NCBI GenBank assembly: GCA_029891385.1
Contig: CM057225.1
Coordinates: forward strand, 9,552,560 to 9,616,559
Direction: 5' to 3'
From: Erythroxylum novogranatense
Taxonomy: Eukaryota > Streptophyta > Magnoliopsida > Malpighiales > Erythroxylaceae
Length of the DNA: 64,000 bases
Shown here: piece by piece, positions 58,722 to 64,000 of the stretch
Position numbering within the stretch: the first letter of the stretch is position 1
Layout: every line of letters starts with the position of its first letter
Made by a program: the position numbers and the translations under genes
Notes under the pieces: generated by a model
Told to the model about the DNA's origin: nothing
Database searches by the model: none
The model's input: the letters and a program-made list of their open reading frames with translations, nothing else

Positions 58722-59716
58722 CTTAGACAAGTCAAGCAATCAAATCTCCAAAGCTTTGCAACTCTCCACACTTCCTACTTAAACACCTCACCCACGGCTA
58801 TGTCACTACACAAGCACATCATCACCTTCTCAAGAATCAAACTTGGTCTTAGGGGTGTAAGGAAGAAGCAAGCAAAGATCCAAAACAAACCTCCATGTAT
58901 GGAAAAGGAAGAAGAGAATTTGAAAGAGAAATGAAAGCACACCAAGGAATGAAGCAACCAAGTTTCGGATGAGAGGAAGAGGATAAGCTTTCAAAGCTTT
59001 CAAGTGATTTATTTGTTGGAGAATCCAAGGAGAAGTCGTATATAATGGCTAAGATAAGACAAAGTTGTTTACTTAAGTGGACACTTGGCACTTAAAAGAG
59101 TAAAAGACAAAACAACTTAATTAACATAATTTAATCATAATCTTTCATTAATCTCACTTAAACATTAATCATGGCACTAGAATAATTCTTAACATTCTTT
59201 ATCCACTAATCTCATGCAATTAGGCAATCTTTTCAGTACAAAAGGTTTACTCGATTCGGTCGGTTGGAATTTTCCGATCCAGGAAAGAACCCGAAAAATT
59301 CGAGAAAAATTCCATAAATCTCCAAAATGGAAAACACTTTATGGCGACTCCAAATAATTTTTCAAACACGAAAACCACATTTTCCAAACAAAAACACCTT
59401 TAGGCCATAGAAAGGCGTTTTTGCCGGTTTGGGAATTTTCTCAGGAAAATTCGGAAAAATTCTGAAAATCCCATAAAATATAAAACAATTTTTGGCGCTC
59501 GAATAAGTTTTCAAATACAAGTATCCCATAAATTTCACAAAGATCTCCATTTGAAACCCAAGCGGAAATGTCATGAATGCATATACGGTCATTTCACATG
59601 CACGATTGCTCTTGTGTAGCAATCCTATTAGACATGAGCAATCTATGCAATCCCAATCTATCCCATCCTATGCCAATTTTATCATTTTACCCTTCCGGTA
59701 GGGGTGGGATGTTACA

Positions 59717-62700
59717 ATTCCCCCCTCCTTAAAAAATTTCGTCCTCGAAATTCTCAATCAACGATTCGATATACAAGTAATCATATGTTTCTACATGTCC
59801 CATACACTTTTCCATTCCATAATTCATTTTCCGAAGACACGGTAACCATATTGGTCGGTTGTTCCATCACTTATTTGGCTAATTCCTTATCACTTGTCAC
59901 GAGAAGCAGACTCCACAAGATCGGTTGGCGATCTCACTTTGTTAACTAGCTCATTTACCATTTTCGATTAGCTATACCCTTTTGTTCCGATGCTATGATT
60001 CATTTCCTTATTTCGAACTCGTTCACTTATCACGCTTTTATTCATCCCGTCTAGATTACTAATATTATCTTATTCTCACTACCATCCAATACCTTTTTCC
60101 CCAGTCATATACAGATTAATTCATATTCCATTGAGTACATCTGTTCAAGGTGTTACTTACAATAACATCATTTATCTTGTCCTTGTCCCTTCACTTTCCT
60201 TTTGATACTAAGACAATGACACTTAGCTCCATTTTGATAAAACCAGTGTTAATTTACCGACTGCAGTCATTCTTTATAGTCTATTGACTTTCTGTTCAAC
60301 TTCAACTCTCCTTAGACAATTCATTGTTCTATGGTATTCATACACTCTATTCGAATATGTACTTTACGCTAATTCATTTGTCGATCCGGTTTTACCACCA
60401 CTAACCCATTCAGTTTTCCTAAGTTACTTTCCTTTGTCTCTCACATCACAGTCTCAAATCCATATTGGTCTTTGACTCCCGTTAAGCATTGTGCAGTGTA
60501 GCAGTATTTCCCTACAGTAAATCAGAACTCTATAACATGGTTATAACCCTATGAAACCTAAACCACTTACGCATTGTGCCTGTTGACCATTCAAATCTAT
60601 AAACAATTTCACTTTTCACATATGATTACTAGAATGTATCACTTTGACTATTCACTTTCTTATTCACTTTTTTTTTGTCTAGCACTTTTTATCGGGTACA
60701 CATACCTTTTCTTTGAATCATTCGATATTGTAATTCCGATTTGACTTGCATATTCACTACTTAAACTCCTTCACTCTTAACCATTCTTACCCTTATCCAG
60801 TATCCCCATTTTCCAGAAACACTGCACACTTACCCATTATCTACTTAAAGTTTAGTGGGATGTAATTTTACATTTATTTCAAAATTGTCAATATAATAGT
60901 CATTTATGCCCATCTTTTCCTCGAATTAACACAATGTATCCTTATAGGAATCTAAAGTCTCCAATACCTTTTTATCATCGTCGGCTCAATTTATCTTAAT
61001 CATTATCGCTATCGTATCATGGCTACCACTAAACACATTTACATGCGAATAGAGTCTCCAATTTTTTCCGAACAATGTATTTCAATTACTAGTCACAAAG
61101 CAGCCCATGCGATTATACTTGTCCCTATGCACAAAATCACTTCACACAATTTCATCGATCAGTATCATAACATTTCTTTGGAACATTTCTATACTGATTG
61201 CCAAGTCTCCAGTTGAAGCGATACAATCAATACTCAATTTATAAATTTTTTTTTTCAAATGTCTCCTTTACAATTATCAATCTTATACCTCATACGTTTT
61301 TCCTCCAATTTTTTTGAGCTTTGCAACTTCGGATGTATCCGATTTATAACCAATCCTAAGTAACTCCAAATTCCATATATATATATATATATATATATGC
61401 CTTACGACTTCATAATTTATTTCATTTAATCTCCCAATATGCCATGTTCAAACACTAATTCATCCACAAATTGTATTGATCCAACTAGGAGTCACTTTGC
61501 AATAGGATCTCCTCTAATCAACATTCCATTTCATCATTGAATACTTTACATTTCGTACATACAAGTGCATAAAACCTCGAGAGTATGCCTAAGTTAGCCT
61601 CTTGAGACATGACTCAATTCACATTTTGATTTAATACATACATACTCTCGTTTTATTCTAGTCATTCGCATTTTGATTTAATACATACATATTCTAGTCA
61701 TTCGCATAAGTTTTGCTACCGTCATAATATTGTTCACAAAATCTCATCAGCCAATTAGTGTCCCAAATTGCTTTTCAATCATTCTTAACTATACGCACTA
61801 TATGCCATCAATAAAAGAACAGAACATTCCTTGCACTAAGGTCCCATTCGACAATCACCTAAACACTTCTTCAACACTTATTCAGCTACACATCACGAAC
61901 ATATTTCATCTTATCAGGAGACCAATTAATAACCTATACCCTTTAGACTTTCACCAAACTCCTCTATATATATTGATCCTCAAATAGAGGACTGATTCCA
62001 TAATTATTCTTTATTTCTTCTTATACTTTAATCCATTATAACCCTTACACTTATAGCCACTATACTCAGTCACCGATCATCTCCTCTATGTTTTCCATGT
62101 ATCTTTCACATACGTTTCATTCATCACGATTGACTTTACTATCCAATAGATACTCCCAACGATAAATGCGACAACTCTTTTTATATATCACTATCATTGT
62201 TTCATTTTCCACGTATCATTGAACTATATGTCTCATCATTTTATTTTCATATCCGTCACATGCAGGCTTGATCTTGTAAGGTCATTCTGACTTGACTCAT
62301 ACATTGTCATTTCCTTATTACTACGTATCTCTTTATTTTCCTCGGTATTCACAATCCCCAATACCCGACAAATCCGTTGATACAACTTCTTGTATCTCCA
62401 TCCATTTATCTACTTTACCCATCCATTTATCATTCTATGTCGGATCTACATATTCAACTAATCCAAAATTTCCCGATATACTTGTCGATCATTTTTTTTT
62501 TTTTTTTCTCTTACGATTTTATTATACTGATTTCCAAACCCTTATCACAATATTCACATAACCATTTCAGTCTCACGCTTATCGTTCACGATCCTTCCGT
62601 TTCACAAGTTCATTTCAGGTTTATCATACACTTTTATCTCACCATGCCTATTTTTCTTCCCTACTAGGTACTTTGCTCTTTCGGTGCTAGGTAGACCGTT

Positions 62701-63268
62701 ATGGTACAATATTGCTCTTATTACAATCTCACTATCATCATCTCTCTATGATATCTACTGATGTCTAACACCAATAGGTGTAGTACAATGAATCAATATT
62801 TGCCTAATCAGACCATCTTCGTTTACTCAGTTCCAATATTTCCCATTGCATCGCATCTACAGTCAGAGCTCTCACTCTCGAACTTTAACTTTTACTACAG
62901 TCTCTACCCAATATCCTTCTCATATTTCCAATGGACCTCTCCCAGTTTTAGACATATTCGTTCTCTGTCGCCGTAATCTTTCCTTAATCAGTCATACACA
63001 CCACAATACATTGTAATTCTCATTAATTCGTTTCCTTTTCCCATTCCTCATTGCCCAAACACATTCATGGGTTCACTTTCTATCTGGTCTCACTTTTCTC
63101 TCACTTAGTCACTTAACACGTATGCACACGTAGGATTTATCCTCGTCGTCTCATACTAGGGATCGATTACCACGATGCGCAGCGACACGACTCAAATGCG
63201 AGCAATTTAACCTATGTTTCAGACTGTGCCCAGATACATTACGTACGGCTGGGCTCTGATACCACAAA
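59717..63268 (-). mobile_element. Interior of C (3552 bp, non-coding)
   Basis: Stem-loop at 59753-59734 and polypurine tract (minus AAGGAGGGGGGAAT) at the low end, PBS at the high end. No coding motif. About 61010-61230 has no clear counterpart in B, and an AT run lies at about 61377-61397. A T run is at about 62491-62507. Confidence 0.88.
63251..63264 (-). other. PBS of C (initiator tRNA-Met)
   Basis: Minus strand TGGTATCAGAGCCC, here only four bases after the LTR end. Confidence 0.92.
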
Positions 63269-64000
63269 TGTAGCATCTCACTCCCACAAGTCCCGAACCT
63301 GATATCGACAGTGATATCCGAGCCCGCGACCCACGAGGGTGGTATGCTAGAGCAGTCAATGCAGTTCAGCAATGCAGTTCAAAACTCGATGATACATTTT
63401 TTTTTTTACACAATTGCACACATATTATCATTAACACGGAAAGCAATTTATATAATCAATACAATGGCCTTGGGCCCACTTTTTACATTTACAATTTATT
63501 TCGGTCAATTAACTTTACAACTTATCCAAATTAGTAATACAAAAGTCCAAGAATAGAAACACTAAGACATGACGCGAGGCGATCCCGACCACTTCTCCGC
63601 TTCTTGACGGCAAATAGATGTCATACGCCCGTTGCTAACGGGTATTCTTCTAAGTCTGAAAAATAGATGCAAATTTTGGGTGAGTTTTGCGAACTCAGTG
63701 AGAAACCATCATCGATGGTTCACTCAACTCATGCATTCACCAATCATATTAGCACACGGTAGCATTAACGGTAATATCACATATTATCACATTTGGTTCC
63801 AATTTCATATACACATACAATTTCATCATTTACATCTTCCGGTCATTTACGATCATATATATATATATGCAATGCGCATGTGACACTGTTCCATTTTCAT
63901 TTGATTGTTGTGACTGCATGCGCTGGCTTGTCGATAGCGGGCACATTGCGTTGAGCGGTGGCTCACGAAAACATTGGGCTTGAAGCCTCGATACATTGAG
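63269..64000 (-). repeat. 5' LTR of C, 3' part, cut by window end
   Basis: Near-identical to 55384-56100. The LTR continues beyond the window. Confidence 0.92.

Larger units (their letters stand above)
55384..59716 (-). repeat. 3' LTR of C (4333 bp)
   Basis: Contains TATATAC (about 59037-59045, minus strand) as a TATA candidate, donor-like GTAAGT (58721), repeated units, a strong GC-palindrome cassette (57102 on), acceptor-like TTTTTCAG (55767), and a TA run near 55965. The module at its start appears twice (about 59265-59400 and 59425-59560) where Y and B have it once. Confidence 0.92.
46705..64000 (-). mobile_element. Element B: LARD-like element, continues beyond window
   Basis: Minus strand. 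Complete LTR 46705-50813, interior 50814-54337, then the second LTR from 54338, interrupted at 55384 by element C. The left TSD should be TTACC (46700-46704); its partner is right of the window, beyond C and the rest of the LTR. Non-coding interior, tRNA-Met PBS and polypurine tract as in Y. Confidence 0.88.
55384..64000 (-). mobile_element. Element C: LARD-like element inserted in the LTR of B
   Basis: Minus strand. LTR 55384-59716, interior 59717-63268, and the first 732 bp of the second LTR before the window ends. Its LTR terminus (TGTAGCATCTCACTCCCACAAG) differs from that of B and Y, so it is a distinct subfamily, but its interior is close to that of B. Confidence 0.9.

Noticed and set aside
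1..64000. Host genes, tRNA or rRNA genes
   Set aside because: No exon-like coding runs or RNA gene hallmarks; tRNA-like words are primer-binding sites.

Overview
The window looks like intergenic heterochromatin from a seed plant with a repeat-rich genome, probably a eudicot. It is AT-rich, has no intact gene, and essentially all of it is nested LTR retrotransposon or decayed endogenous pararetrovirus. The evidence is structural: target-site duplications, primer-binding sites matching plant initiator tRNA-Met, polypurine tracts and broken retroelement reading frames. I recognise no host gene, tRNA or rRNA. Nearly all open reading frames here are chance.

Layout. 1-5110: 3' end of a plus-strand LTR element (W), which cut into a minus-strand Athila-like gag pseudogene (5111-6468) followed by that element's PBS and LTR (to about 8.4 kb). 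About 8.9-9.73 kb: a Copia-type LTR and PBS. 9735-39863: plus-strand element X, with 4.7 kb LTRs around only 604 bp of internal sequence and TSD AGGGT. Its 5' LTR is split by minus-strand element Y (13837-33923, TSD GGATA), which has the form LTR-internal-LTR-internal-LTR. 39.9-40.8 kb: unresolved repeats and a MITE-like end. 40.82-45.35 kb: two sets of Caulimoviridae-derived fragments (RT, CP zinc finger, viroplasmin-like and coiled-coil pieces next to TAA microsatellites; then a movement protein-coat protein polyprotein with many stops). 45.35-45.92 kb: Copia reverse transcriptase pseudogene, interrupted by LTR Z (45923-46704), interrupted by element B (46705 to beyond the window), interrupted by element C (55384 to beyond the window).

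Y, B and C are minus-strand elements with 4.1-4.3 kb LTRs and 3.5-3.7 kb internal domains without recognisable gag or pol. This is the architecture of non-autonomous large retrotransposon derivatives (LARDs). They share with W and X a stem-loop before the polypurine tract, and where a PBS is visible (X, Y, B, C) it is of the initiator tRNA-Met type. They were presumably mobilised by an autonomous Ty3/gypsy relative, perhaps of the Tekay/Del lineage; that is inference.

The most unusual signal is inside the long LTRs. They are built from the same modules (about 190 bp repeated units, a cassette of family-specific short palindromes, a splice-donor-like and an acceptor-like site), but in a different order in different families. 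A second signal is that repeat copies differ again and again exactly at CAGT/ACTG words, which may be a consensus artefact. All coordinates come from reading by eye; no alignment or database search was run.
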